45,027 bases of DNA from contig JAPNUP010000039.1 of assembly GCA_026627345.1 (NCBI GenBank), positions 1 through 45,027 on the forward strand, given 5' to 3'. A program made the translations under genes and the position numbers. This stretch comes from Bacillota bacterium (GTDB lineage Bacteria; Bacillota; Bacilli; Alicyclobacillales; SLC66). Below the pieces are notes generated by a model, which was given only the letters and a program-made list of their open reading frames with translations, searched no databases and was not told the origin of the DNA. The stretch's first letter is position 1. Every line of letters starts with the position of its first letter. Shown here one piece after another: positions 8,439 to 17,072 of this stretch.

Positions 8439-9203
8439 CTAGACTGGCGACGCAGAGAAAAACGTGTGTAGATAGAACTGTAACCACCCCTGCCCATAGA
8501 GCGCGGTCAAGAGCGTGGATAAAGCGATCGGGGGGCCAAAGGGAAGCGGGCGCACGAGTGGCGTGCGCATGCTTGCGCGCCGGACAATAGCGGATATGAG
8601 TCCGATCAATGATGCGAGCCCGATCGCAAACCCCAGTAATGGCAGCCCCACTAAAAGGCCCACCAAAGTAAACAATTTGACATCACCGAAACCGAGGCCT
8701 CCACGACTCAGTACATAGACGGCATATAGTGCACCGTACCCGATCACAGCCCCTGCCCCATAAGACCACATCCCCAAAGGGTGAATAAAAAGGCGCAGCG
8801 CGGCGATCGTCCAGATAGCTGGCCACAAAATCTTATCGGGCAAACGAAGAGTCAGGGAATCTGCTGCCGACAAGGCACACAGCATCCCGAGTCCACACCA
8901 TAAGACGAGCGTTTCGCTACTGAAACCGGTGCTTCTAAAGATGAGTACAGCAAGCACCCCTGCCCCTCCTTCATAAAGGGGATAAAGGGCGGGGATCGCG
9001 TGTCCACAAGTACGGCACCTGCCTCTTAACAGACACCAAGAGAGCACAGGCAACAGCTCGAACCAGACAAGACGTGTATGGCAGTGATCACATCGAGAAG
9101 CTCCGCGAAAAAGGGGGCGCTGCGCAGCTATACGTATGCCAAGAGTTACGCAAAATGAACCAAAAACGAGCCCGTACACCCCGACCCAAAACCAGACTAT
9201 CAC
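8439..9203 (-). CDS. comC: Prepilin peptidase (type IV leader peptidase, PilD/ComC family)
   Basis: An aspartyl protease of the inner membrane that cleaves, and in some members methylates, type IV prepilins and competence pseudopilins. The protein is 254 residues with about seven or eight membrane helices. The N-terminal cytoplasmic domain has two CxxC pairs (CDHC, then CRTC 28 residues on) that usually bind zinc. The catalytic aspartates are in AADSLTLRLPD and in GLGFGDVKLF. GTG 9203 is chosen because AAGGAGG lies eight bases upstream. It follows pilT by about 30 bp, so the two are probably co-transcribed. In B. subtilis comC sits between folC and spoIIB, as here. Confidence 0.93.
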   Translation of the reverse strand: MIVWFWVGVYGLVFGSFCVTLGIRIAAQRPLFRGASRCDHCHTRLVWFELLPVLSWCLLRGRCRTCGHAIPALYPLYEGGAGVLAVLIFRSTGFSSETLVLWCGLGMLCALSAADSLTLRLPDKILWPAIWTIAALRLFIHPLGMWSYGAGAVIGYGALYAVYVLSRGGLGFGDVKLFTLVGLLVGLPLLGFAIGLASLIGLISAIVRRASMRTPLVRPLPFGPPIALSTLLTALYGQGWLQFYLHTFFSASPV

Positions 9204-9233
9204 ACGATCATCCTCCTTACGCAGGCCAGACAC

Positions 9234-10247
9234 TTATCCAGCAGTGGAGTCCCTAATACGTCCTGCCATGACAGCATCGCGATAAGCCATTTCCATCGTC
9301 TGCATGCCATAGCTCCGACCAGTCTGCATCGCGCTACGAATCTGCGATCCTTGGTCTAAGCGAATCAGATTGGCAATTGCCGAAGTGTTCACCAGCACCT
9401 CCGCAAGGAGCGTAAGCGTCTTGTCATCTGCACCTAAAACGAGGCTTTGCGCAATCACTGCTGTCAGAACACCGGCTAACTGGCTGCGTGTCGGCTGCCG
9501 ATCACTTGGCGCAAAAGCGTCTACGAGGCGATCGATAGCCTGGACGGCATCTCCCGTGTGCATCGTCGCCAAGACCAAGTGCCCAGTCTCCGCTGCCGTC
9601 AAGGCAGTGGCCATCGTCTCTTGATCCCTGAGTTCCCCAATCATCAGCACATCAGGATCTTGCCGCAAGGCCGCCCGCAAACCGAGTGCAAAAGAAGCGG
9701 TGTCCGTTCCGACTTCACGCTGATCGATCAAGCAGTGGACATGCTCATGAAGATATTCAATCGGGTCTTCGAGGGTAATAATGCGCCGTCGCGTATGCCG
9801 ATTCACATAGTCCAAGAGCGCCGCCAGCGTCGTAGACTTGCCGCTACCCGTCGGTCCAGTGATCACAATCAGACCGGATTCACGCAACACCAGAGTCGTC
9901 AACGCTGGCGGAAGCGACAACGCCTCAAGCGGAGGTGGCGTCTGCGACAAAACCCGTGCCGCGACACTGATGGCTCCTGCACGTTGCCGAAAGACACAAA
10001 TGCGAAACCGCCCGATCTCCGGCAGCGTGAGCGCAAAATCCACTTCGCCACGCTCATCGAGGTCGTGCTGCTGCCGCGGAGACAGGATCCCCTCGATCAT
10101 CCCATTGGTGTCGACCACCGAGACGGCAGACAGCAGTAGCGGATGTAGTTGCCCGGCGATGCGAAGGGTGGGCGGGGCACCGGCGGTGACATGCAAGTCC
10201 GATGCCCCCTTGGTAACCGCTAGCGCCAACAACTCTCTAAGCGTCAT
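9234..10247 (-). CDS. pilT: Type IV pilus retraction ATPase PilT
   Basis: This is a 337-residue secretion-type hexameric ATPase that powers pilus retraction. It has an N-terminal PAS-like domain (1-100), Walker A GPTGSGKST (131-139), an Asp box (LEDPIEY, 159-165), Walker B DPDVLMIGELRD (197-208) and a His box HLVLATMHT (223-231). AIANLIR near residue 300 corresponds to the AIRNLIR motif that separates PilT from the assembly ATPase PilB. AGGAAGG lies ten bases before the ATG. It is separated from murC by a strong terminator, so it starts a pilT-comC unit. No pilB, pilC or pilin gene is in the window. Confidence 0.93.
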   Translation of the reverse strand: MTLRELLALAVTKGASDLHVTAGAPPTLRIAGQLHPLLLSAVSVVDTNGMIEGILSPRQQHDLDERGEVDFALTLPEIGRFRICVFRQRAGAISVAARVLSQTPPPLEALSLPPALTTLVLRESGLIVITGPTGSGKSTTLAALLDYVNRHTRRRIITLEDPIEYLHEHVHCLIDQREVGTDTASFALGLRAALRQDPDVLMIGELRDQETMATALTAAETGHLVLATMHTGDAVQAIDRLVDAFAPSDRQPTRSQLAGVLTAVIAQSLVLGADDKTLTLLAEVLVNTSAIANLIRLDQGSQIRSAMQTGRSYGMQTMEMAYRDAVMAGRIRDSTAG

Positions 10248-10305
10248 GCAGACCCAGCCTTCCTGTACCGAATTTCCCCACTACCGCTGCTGTTCTGTAT
10301 AAAAC

Positions 10306-10339
10306 GCAAAAAACCTTCTCGCCGGAGAAGGTTTTTTGC
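10306..10339. terminator. Strong bidirectional terminator between murC and pilT
   Basis: A perfect 15-bp stem (GCAAAAAACCTTCTC, loop GCCG, and its complement) has A-runs in one arm and T-runs in the other, so it works in both directions. It closes the valS-folC-murC unit, whose last stop is at 10354. Confidence 0.93.
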
Positions 10340-10353
10340 CTTGCGCTTTTTAT

Positions 10354-11763
10354 TCAGCCCACCTGCGTTCGGTACCAATCCGCAAAGCCGCGGCCTGCCT
10401 TCCAAATGTCCCCGGCCCCCATCGTCAGCACGACATCGCCTGGCTCAACGATGACTTGAAGCTGCGCCTGCACGTCTTGAAGAGTCGAGCAAAAGTGCGC
10501 TTTGGCATTGCTCTGCTCACGCACACCTGCACACAGACTCTCGCCTGTCACCCCCGCAATCGGCTGTTCGCCGACAGGAGAATAGATCGAAGTGATAATC
10601 ACCTCATCCGCCTGTACAAACGCCTTTGTGAAATCTTCAAAAAGATGAAAGGTCCGCGTGTAGCGTTGCGGTTGAAAAACCGCAACGATGCGCCGGCCAT
10701 CTTCTTTGAGTGCAGCAATCGTTGCTTCGATCTCTGTGGGATGATGTGCATAGTCATCGATCACAGTCACGTTTCGCTCAGCATCCTCGTAGACGACTTG
10801 AAAGCGCCGTAGTGCACCGCGAAACTCTTCGAGCGCCAGTGCCGCAACAGGGAAAGAAACGCCTGCTTCCAGCGCGACAGCAAGGGCCGCCAGTGCGTTG
10901 GCAACATTATGGCGCCCTGGCACATGCAAGGTCAGCACCCCAAGGGGTTCTCCACGCAACTGGACCAGCGAGGACGAACCGTGGCTCGTCAGCTCGCGCA
11001 CGTCAGCGACGAGGTCTGCCTGCGCATCCTGTAAACTGTAGGTGCACACGCGCGCTGACACGGCTGTACTGAGCGTGCGGACATGCACATCGTCGAAGCA
11101 TCCCACCAACAGACCAGACGGTGGGACCAGGTTGGCGAAGCGTACATACGCCTCTTGTAGGCGCGCAAAGTCGCCTCCGTAATGTTCGAGATGGTCTGCC
11201 TCTATGTTTGTAATCACGGCTATCTGTGGGCGATAGTTCAGAAACGATCCATCGCTTTCATCCGCCTCTGCGACAATCAGATTCCCGGCTCCAGCGTGAG
11301 CGCCCGTTTGCAGATTAGCGACGACTCCGCCGACGAGAAAGGTGGGATCCAGTCCAGCCCGACTCAGTATATAAGCTACCATCGAAGTCGTGGTTGTTTT
11401 CCCGTGCGCACCGGCTATCGCAATACCTATGCCTTCTTGCATGAGCAAGGCAAGCATTTCGGAACGATGGAGAAGCGGAATGCGATTGGCTCGCGCCGCT
11501 TGCAGTTCCAAGTTGTCACTGCCAAGCGCCGTGGAGTAGACCACTCGGTCCGCGCCCTGCACATGTTTGGCGTCATGCCCAATATAGACCGTCGCACCGG
11601 CCTGCGTTAGCTTCCTTGTATACTCAGAAGCCACTGCATCAGACCCGCTGACGACCACACCTTTAGACAACAATACATGAGCGATCGCACTCATCCCCGC
11701 GCCGCCAATCCCTACGAAGTGTACGTGCTCGCCGCCTGTTGCCTCTCTACCTGTCAGGGTCAT
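10354..11763 (-). CDS. murC: UDP-N-acetylmuramate--L-alanine ligase
   Basis: MurC adds L-Ala to UDP-MurNAc, the first amino acid of the peptidoglycan stem peptide, with ATP. The product is 469 residues from ATG 11763, which overlaps the folC stop (ATGA) and has GGAGG about ten bases upstream. Visible motifs are the Rossmann-like HFVGIGGAGMS near the N-terminus, the P-loop GAHGKTTT (about 118-125), AEADESDGSFL, NIEADHLEHYG, PGRHNVANALAA and DDYAHHPTEI. The cytoplasmic enzyme has the normal family length. Overlap with folC implies coupled translation. Confidence 0.97.
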   Translation of the reverse strand: MTLTGREATGGEHVHFVGIGGAGMSAIAHVLLSKGVVVSGSDAVASEYTRKLTQAGATVYIGHDAKHVQGADRVVYSTALGSDNLELQAARANRIPLLHRSEMLALLMQEGIGIAIAGAHGKTTTTSMVAYILSRAGLDPTFLVGGVVANLQTGAHAGAGNLIVAEADESDGSFLNYRPQIAVITNIEADHLEHYGGDFARLQEAYVRFANLVPPSGLLVGCFDDVHVRTLSTAVSARVCTYSLQDAQADLVADVRELTSHGSSSLVQLRGEPLGVLTLHVPGRHNVANALAALAVALEAGVSFPVAALALEEFRGALRRFQVVYEDAERNVTVIDDYAHHPTEIEATIAALKEDGRRIVAVFQPQRYTRTFHLFEDFTKAFVQADEVIITSIYSPVGEQPIAGVTGESLCAGVREQSNAKAHFCSTLQDVQAQLQVIVEPGDVVLTMGAGDIWKAGRGFADWYRTQVG

Positions 11764-13103
11764 CCCATCCTCGCCTCCACATTCGCTTGCGGCCGGCCCA
11801 GCCACTCTTTTCGCGCTTCAGCAACCGTATACAACGTTCCCATCACCACGACACATACTCCCGTAGCGCGTGCAAGCTCGCTCGCTTGCCAGAGACAATG
11901 CGCCATCTCGGGAACAGCGCGCACGGGCGTGCCGGGACGGACAAGCGCGCGTGACGTTTGCGCGATGAACTCCGCAGGTGCCGCGCGCGACACGTGCGCC
12001 TGTGTCGCGAAGACAGCACGCGCTTTTTGGCAAAGCGGCGCCAGCACACCGGCCACGTCTTTGTCGGCCAGCACACCGGTCACAAGCACATACTCTTTAA
12101 CGGAAAGCGTATGCAGCGCTTGCGCCAGCGCTCGCGCCCCATGGGGATTGTGTGCACCATCCAAGATGACTGTGGGATCTCCGGAAAGGACCTCCATGCG
12201 CAAGGGCCATTGCGCCCGGGACAACCCTGCTCGCACCGCCGCATCTGAAAGCACAAATCCGCGTTCGCGCAGCGCTTCTATGACAGCGAGCACAATCGCA
12301 GCATTCGACCCTTGATGAGATCCGAGCAGTCGGATCGTCAGTCCGAACCAATCGCTGCGATAGCCGATATAAGACAAGCGCTGTCCGGAAAAGTCGCGTC
12401 CCGCCTCTATGACAATCCTAAACTCCCGCCCGAGTACGCGCAAAGGTGCCCCGACGGTTTGCGCAATACCTGCAATCACCTCAAGCGCCGCGCCAGTAGC
12501 ACCAGTGACCAGAACACGTCCGCATTTGGCGATACCTGCCTTATCAGCCGCAATCTGCTCTACGCGCCGTCCTAGGATCTGTGTGTGGTCCAAATCCACA
12601 TTGGTTATGGCCGTCACGTCTGGCATCACGACATTGGTCGCATCAAAACGCCCGCCAAGCCCTGTCTCCCACACTACGATATCTGCCTCTTGCGCCTGAA
12701 AGAAGAGCAGGGCAATCGCAGTCGTCACTTCAAACTCCGTTGGCGGATCCGCCTGCAAGAGCGTGTCATGATCGATCGCAGATTTGACGCGCGACGCATA
12801 CGCCAACAGTTCTCCATCGGTAATCTCTACGCCATTGACGCTCATGCGATCACCAAAAGCCTTCAGATATGGCGATGTGTACAAGCCAGTGCGATATCCG
12901 GCCGCCTGCATCACCGAGGCCAGCATCGCACATGTGGACCCTTTGCCATTGGTGCCAGCTACATGTGCAAACCGCAGTGCCTGCTCGGGCTGACCCAGGA
13001 GATCCAGCAGCCGCCGCGTGCGCGCAAGACCCGGTTTGACGCCAAAGCGCTGCCGCGACTCGATGTATGCGATCGCCTCCTGTGCGTGCGCCCAGAAACT
13101 CAT
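11760..13103 (-). CDS. folC: Folylpolyglutamate synthase / dihydrofolate synthase
   Basis: FolC adds glutamate to folates, which keeps them in the cell, and in some bacteria also makes dihydrofolate from dihydropteroate. The protein has 447 residues, a Mur-ligase fold, the P-loop GTNGKGSTCAM (about 50-60), YTSPYLKAFGDRMSVNG, ETGLGGRFDATNV and LDGAHNPHGA. It lies 12 bp after valS and overlaps murC by 4 bp. The valS-folC pair is the B. subtilis arrangement. Confidence 0.96.
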   Translation of the reverse strand: MSFWAHAQEAIAYIESRQRFGVKPGLARTRRLLDLLGQPEQALRFAHVAGTNGKGSTCAMLASVMQAAGYRTGLYTSPYLKAFGDRMSVNGVEITDGELLAYASRVKSAIDHDTLLQADPPTEFEVTTAIALLFFQAQEADIVVWETGLGGRFDATNVVMPDVTAITNVDLDHTQILGRRVEQIAADKAGIAKCGRVLVTGATGAALEVIAGIAQTVGAPLRVLGREFRIVIEAGRDFSGQRLSYIGYRSDWFGLTIRLLGSHQGSNAAIVLAVIEALRERGFVLSDAAVRAGLSRAQWPLRMEVLSGDPTVILDGAHNPHGARALAQALHTLSVKEYVLVTGVLADKDVAGVLAPLCQKARAVFATQAHVSRAAPAEFIAQTSRALVRPGTPVRAVPEMAHCLWQASELARATGVCVVVMGTLYTVAEARKEWLGRPQANVEARMG

Positions 13104-13115
13104 GATTCCATCATC

Positions 13116-15812
13116 CTATTCACTCTCTTGTCCTGATGTGCCGAGTGCCTCGAGCTGCGCGATCACCTTTGCCCGCATAGCCTCATAACCTTGCAACTTT
13201 TCGCGTTCTAAAGTGACGACGGCCGCTGGCGCCTTTGCCACAAAGGACGCATTGTTCAGTTTCTTCTCCAGTCTCTCTACTTCAAAGTCGAGGTCTTGTC
13301 GCTCTTTGACAAGCCGCGCCTGTTCTGCCTGAATATCCACCAACCCGGCCAGCGGGATAAAGATTTCTACCTCGTGTAACACACCAGTCACGCGTTCATC
13401 AGGAGGCGTTAGCGCGTGATCGATCACGATCTCGGACGGGTTGCAAAGCCGTACCAGCATCGCTTCATGCGCACGTAGAAGCGGCTCTCGCGCAATCGTC
13501 GGCCGCAGGAAAAGTCCCACTTTCTTGCCAGGTGTGACCCCGAGTTCATGGCGTAACCCTCGCACCGAGCGAATGACGTCCATGATCAGCGACATATCGT
13601 TTAGCGCCTGCGCATCTTCGAGCATCAGGTCACGTGGCCAAGCGGCTTGCATGATGGTGTCTCCATCATGCGCCAGTGACTGCCAGATCGCCTCGGTGAC
13701 AAACGGCATGAAAGGATGGAGCAAGCGCAAAGCCTGATCCATGACATAAAGAAGCGTTTGCCGAACCGAATTTTTGGCTTCATCGCCCTCACGGTACAAC
13801 CCGACTTTAGCTAGTTCAATGTACCAGTCACAAAAATCACTCCAGAAAAACTCGTAAATCGTCTTTCCTGCCTCGGGAAACTGATAGGCTTCGAGCTGCG
13901 CGGTCACTGTCTGTGCCGTTTCACCCAAACGATGCAAAATATAACGCTCTGCTAAACCGCGCTGTGCTTCTGGTATCAGGACACCGGATGCTTCCCCTGC
14001 GTTCATGGACACAAACCGCGCCGCGTTCCAAAGCTTCGTCACAAATCCTTGCGCCGCCTCAACCCGTTCCAAGTAAAAGCGCATATCCTGCCCCATGGCA
14101 GCACCTGTTAGGAGCATAAAACGCAGTGCATCCGCGCTGTACTGCGCGCAGATCTCCATCGGATCAATACCGTTGCCAAGGCTCTTGGAAAATTTGCGTC
14201 CTTGATCATCACGCACCAGTCCATGCATGAGAATGTCAGAAAAAGGGCGCTGATCTGTAAACTGCAAGGACATGAAAATCATGCGTGCTACCCAGAAATA
14301 GATAATATCAGGCCCTGTCACCAGCACCTGCGTAGGGAAGTAGCGGTTGAAGTCACTTGTCTGCTCTGGCCAACCCATCGTAGAAAATGGCCACAAGGCG
14401 GACGAAAACCAGGTGTCAAGCACGTCGTCTTCTTGGGAGATCTGCTCACTACCGCAGTGCGCGCAAGCTGTGGGATCGGTTCGTGCCACCGTCATCTCAC
14501 CGCAGTTGGCGCAAAACCAAGCGGGAATGCGATGCCCCCACCAAAGTTGCCGCGAGATGCACCAATCGTGCACATGATCTAGCCAGTGCGTGTAGATCTT
14601 GGCAAATCGATCCGGTACGAAACGTACGTCGCCACGATCTACAACCGCTTGCGCCGGAACAGCCAGCGGTTGCATCTTCACAAACCACTGTGTGCTCAGC
14701 CACGGCTCCACCACTGTCCCACAACGCTCACAGTGTCCCACAGCATGCTGATGTTTCTCAATGTGCACAATGCCCAATTTCTCCAGATCAGCCACCACTG
14801 CTTTGCGCGCATCAAAACGGTCGAGGCCCGCGTAGACGCCTGCTGCAGCGTTTAGGGACCCGTCTTTGGTCATGATGTTGATCGCAGAAAGCTGATGACG
14901 CCGTCCTACTTCAAAGTCATTCGGATCGTGCGCAGGCGTAATTTTGACGACGCCCGTGCCAAACGCCGGGTCTACATACTCATCTGCGATAATCGGAATC
15001 TCACGATCGGTCAGTGGCAACTTCAAAGAGCGTCCCACCAAAGTCCGATATCGTTCATCGTCCGGATGCACCGCTACTGCAACGTCCCCGAGCAGCGTTT
15101 CCGGCCGTGTCGTGGCCACCGTCAGATGCCCCTCACCTTGTGCAAACGGATACTGAATGTGATAGAGCGCGCCTTCCTGATCTTCGTGCTGTACTTCGAT
15201 GTCGGATAACGCTGTTGTACAGCGTGGACACCAGTTGATGATGTAGTCTCCGCGATAGATCAAACCCCGCTCGTACAAGGAGACGAACACTTCCCGAACA
15301 GCCTGCGATAGACCTGCGTCCATGGTGAAGCGCTCACGCGACCAGTCACAAGAAGCCCCTAGACGCCTGATCTGGGAACGGATGACCTGCGCGTACTGCT
15401 CTTTCCACTCCCACACTCGCAGGACAAACGCCTCGCGCCCCAGTTCATGGCGGGAAATGCCTTCGTCTTGGCGCAATTGCGCTTCCACCCGCGCTTGCGT
15501 GGCGATTCCGGCGTGGTCTGTCCCTGGCAACCACAAGACATCAAACCCTTGCATGCGCTTAAAGCGAATCAGCAGATCCTGAAGCGCGTTGTCGAGCGCG
15601 TGTCCGAGATGCAAAACGCCCGTCACATTCGGCGGTGGCATGACAATCGCGTAGGGCCGTTTATCCGGATCCTTGCCTGCCTGAAAAAAGCCACTTTCTA
15701 CCCACCAGTCATAAATAGCCACTTCCATCTCTTGCGGGTTGTAAGAAGTCAGTCCGAATGCGGGTCGCCCTTTGCGATCGCTAGCCTCATTCGTCATTGG
15801 CTGGGAAGTCAT
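13116..15812 (-). CDS. valS: Valyl-tRNA synthetase
   Basis: A class I aminoacyl-tRNA synthetase of 898 residues that charges tRNA-Val and edits misactivated Thr. The HIGH motif is HLGH (68-71) after PPPNVTG, the CP1 editing domain starts near TTRPETLLGD (about 234-243), and KMSKS is KFSKS (540-544). Two CxxC pairs (CERC; CANC/CAHC) fit zinc sites in bacterial ValRS. A C-terminal coiled coil of about 65 residues (AEQARLVKERQDLDFEVER) is the tRNA-binding arm. ATG 15812 is chosen because AAGGAG lies eight bases upstream; a GTG three codons earlier is too close to it. Expression is controlled by the T-box leader upstream. Confidence 0.98.
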   Translation of the reverse strand: MTSQPMTNEASDRKGRPAFGLTSYNPQEMEVAIYDWWVESGFFQAGKDPDKRPYAIVMPPPNVTGVLHLGHALDNALQDLLIRFKRMQGFDVLWLPGTDHAGIATQARVEAQLRQDEGISRHELGREAFVLRVWEWKEQYAQVIRSQIRRLGASCDWSRERFTMDAGLSQAVREVFVSLYERGLIYRGDYIINWCPRCTTALSDIEVQHEDQEGALYHIQYPFAQGEGHLTVATTRPETLLGDVAVAVHPDDERYRTLVGRSLKLPLTDREIPIIADEYVDPAFGTGVVKITPAHDPNDFEVGRRHQLSAINIMTKDGSLNAAAGVYAGLDRFDARKAVVADLEKLGIVHIEKHQHAVGHCERCGTVVEPWLSTQWFVKMQPLAVPAQAVVDRGDVRFVPDRFAKIYTHWLDHVHDWCISRQLWWGHRIPAWFCANCGEMTVARTDPTACAHCGSEQISQEDDVLDTWFSSALWPFSTMGWPEQTSDFNRYFPTQVLVTGPDIIYFWVARMIFMSLQFTDQRPFSDILMHGLVRDDQGRKFSKSLGNGIDPMEICAQYSADALRFMLLTGAAMGQDMRFYLERVEAAQGFVTKLWNAARFVSMNAGEASGVLIPEAQRGLAERYILHRLGETAQTVTAQLEAYQFPEAGKTIYEFFWSDFCDWYIELAKVGLYREGDEAKNSVRQTLLYVMDQALRLLHPFMPFVTEAIWQSLAHDGDTIMQAAWPRDLMLEDAQALNDMSLIMDVIRSVRGLRHELGVTPGKKVGLFLRPTIAREPLLRAHEAMLVRLCNPSEIVIDHALTPPDERVTGVLHEVEIFIPLAGLVDIQAEQARLVKERQDLDFEVERLEKKLNNASFVAKAPAAVVTLEREKLQGYEAMRAKVIAQLEALGTSGQESE

Positions 15813-15835
15813 CTCGCACACTCCTTTTTACAATC

Positions 15836-16090
15836 ATAAAAAGCCTTTCATCCCTCGCAGGACGAAAGGCCTCTGGCTTCCGCGGTACCACCTGTCATTT
15901 TACGCAGACATGCATCAAGCACGCACGCGTAACACTTATGTCGCTATATAGGGCCTACCCTTAAACGCCCCGTAGCACGGGTCAGAGACGACTTTCCACG
16001 GGGCCATACGAGGAACTTGCAGCATCCATCCCTCTCTCTGATGAACAGCCGATCGTGTACTCCTTCTCGCGTCATTGACTATGACTTTTG
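15836..16090 (-). promoter_or_regulatory. T-box riboswitch leader of valS
   Basis: The canonical T-box sequence AGGTGGTACCGCGG is at 15893-15880 on the minus strand. It is followed by a terminator hairpin (GCCTTTC...GAAAGGC, 15870-15843) with a TTTTT run. Upstream, the stem I signature AGAGAGAGGGATGG and TGCTGCAAGTTCCTCGT lie at about 16040-16005. Uncharged tRNA-Val is expected to pair with the specifier and the UGGU/G bulge, favour the antiterminator and turn on valS. A GTC (Val) triplet in the stretch AAAGTCGTC near 15993-15985 is the likely specifier but was not confirmed by folding. The leader fills the gap before the membrane-protein gene at 16167. Confidence 0.93.
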
Positions 16091-16096
16091 TCTGTC

Positions 16097-16126
16097 ATTA
16101 TACGCAGGCCCAACGCGCGGTGTCAA
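16097..16126 (-). promoter_or_regulatory. Consensus sigma-A promoter of the valS T-box transcript
   Basis: Perfect TTGACA (16126-16121) and TATAAT (16102-16097) hexamers are 18 bp apart on the minus strand, placing the transcript start near 16090, just before stem I of the T-box. Confidence 0.9.
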
Positions 16127-16166
16127 ACCAAGGAGCATATGGCTTGTCCGAGCATCCGACACTTGT

Positions 16167-16733
16167 TCACCGCTTCCCGGGCTTACGATTATAGCGATGG
16201 ATTCGCACTGGGTTGCCGTTCGCGTCGACTTTCACGCTGCTTCTTGCCTTTTCCTTGGCCTTCTCAGCTTCGCGTACTGCACGCTTCGCATCCTGCTCGG
16301 CTCGACGCTGCTCAGTCTTGCCAGTCAACCAGGTCATCATCCAAGACCAGGCGACAACCACGAGCAACAGTCCGACGAACGTCATCAAGAGCGCCCATTT
16401 GTACGGCCAATAGGTAGCGGGAGCCAAGATCATCAGCACGATGACATCGATAATGCCACCGAGCACGCCCGCCAAGACACCTTGCCACATCCGGTGCGTG
16501 ATCGTTCGTGGAATAGTAAAGTACGCAGGCATCAGCATCGCTAACCACAAGGTGTATGTGAAATTTCCGATCGGGTCTCCATGCAGGCGCCACCCTAGAA
16601 CACCGCCTGCGATACCGAAGACGACCCCGAGTGTACCAAACACCTTGTATCGCCAACCAGGTTCTGGCACTTTCGTCACCCAGACTGACGCTTTTTCTGT
16701 GTTTCGTTTCGTGCTTTTATCCACAGCATTCAC
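16167..16733 (-). CDS. Uncharacterised membrane protein with four helices and a basic C-terminal tail
   Basis: I do not recognise a specific family. From the likely GTG at 16733 (GAGGGTC about eight bases upstream) the protein is 188 residues. It has a basic N-terminus, four probable membrane helices (about 33-50, 58-75, 85-108 and 113-135), and a C-terminal tail of about 50 residues rich in Lys, Arg, Glu and Ala that should form a charged helix (EQRRAEQDAKRAVREAEKAK). An upstream in-frame ATG would add about 37 unlikely residues and has no ribosome site. It stands alone between the valS promoter and a divergent small membrane gene. Function unknown. Confidence 0.65.
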   Translation of the reverse strand: MNAVDKSTKRNTEKASVWVTKVPEPGWRYKVFGTLGVVFGIAGGVLGWRLHGDPIGNFTYTLWLAMLMPAYFTIPRTITHRMWQGVLAGVLGGIIDVIVLMILAPATYWPYKWALLMTFVGLLLVVVAWSWMMTWLTGKTEQRRAEQDAKRAVREAEKAKEKARSSVKVDANGNPVRIHRYNRKPGKR

Positions 16734-16910
16734 CCATTCTGACCCTCTGGTGTTCTCAACGCACCCTATCATAGCACGCACAGGGGTATGTACACTAGAA
16801 TTTTGCCGGGTATTCGTCAACTTATTGCAATGGCCGCATGGCACACGGTCTTTGTGCTAGGCATACACTGTCGCATGATCGCCTTGAACCGAGTAGGGGA
16901 GGGACAAAAC

Positions 16911-17072
16911 ATGCCGAATTTCTTTTATGCCCTTGCGCGTTTTGCCAAAGTCATTTTACTGGGATGTATCTTTTTGACGATGCTGCAAATGGTGTTTTTC
17001 CCCTCGTTCATCAACCTTTTGATTCTATGCGGTCTGATCATGGTGTTGGTCACGCTTTTTCTCGGCACTTGA
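16911..17072 (+). CDS. Small two-helix membrane protein, 53 residues
   Basis: ATG 16911 is preceded by GGGGAGGG about eight bases upstream. The product is MPNFFYALARFAKVILLGC and so on to a final Gly-Thr, with two hydrophobic helices (about 10-27 and 32-51). It runs divergently from the 188-residue membrane protein and ends at the base before the CotS-like gene that converges on it. Family unknown. The good ribosome site and membrane-like composition support a real gene. Confidence 0.6.
   Translation: MPNFFYALARFAKVILLGCIFLTMLQMVFFPSFINLLILCGLIMVLVTLFLGT

Noticed and set aside
13441-15839. Plus-strand frames opposite valS
   Set aside because: They are shadows of the valS reading frame with no family features.
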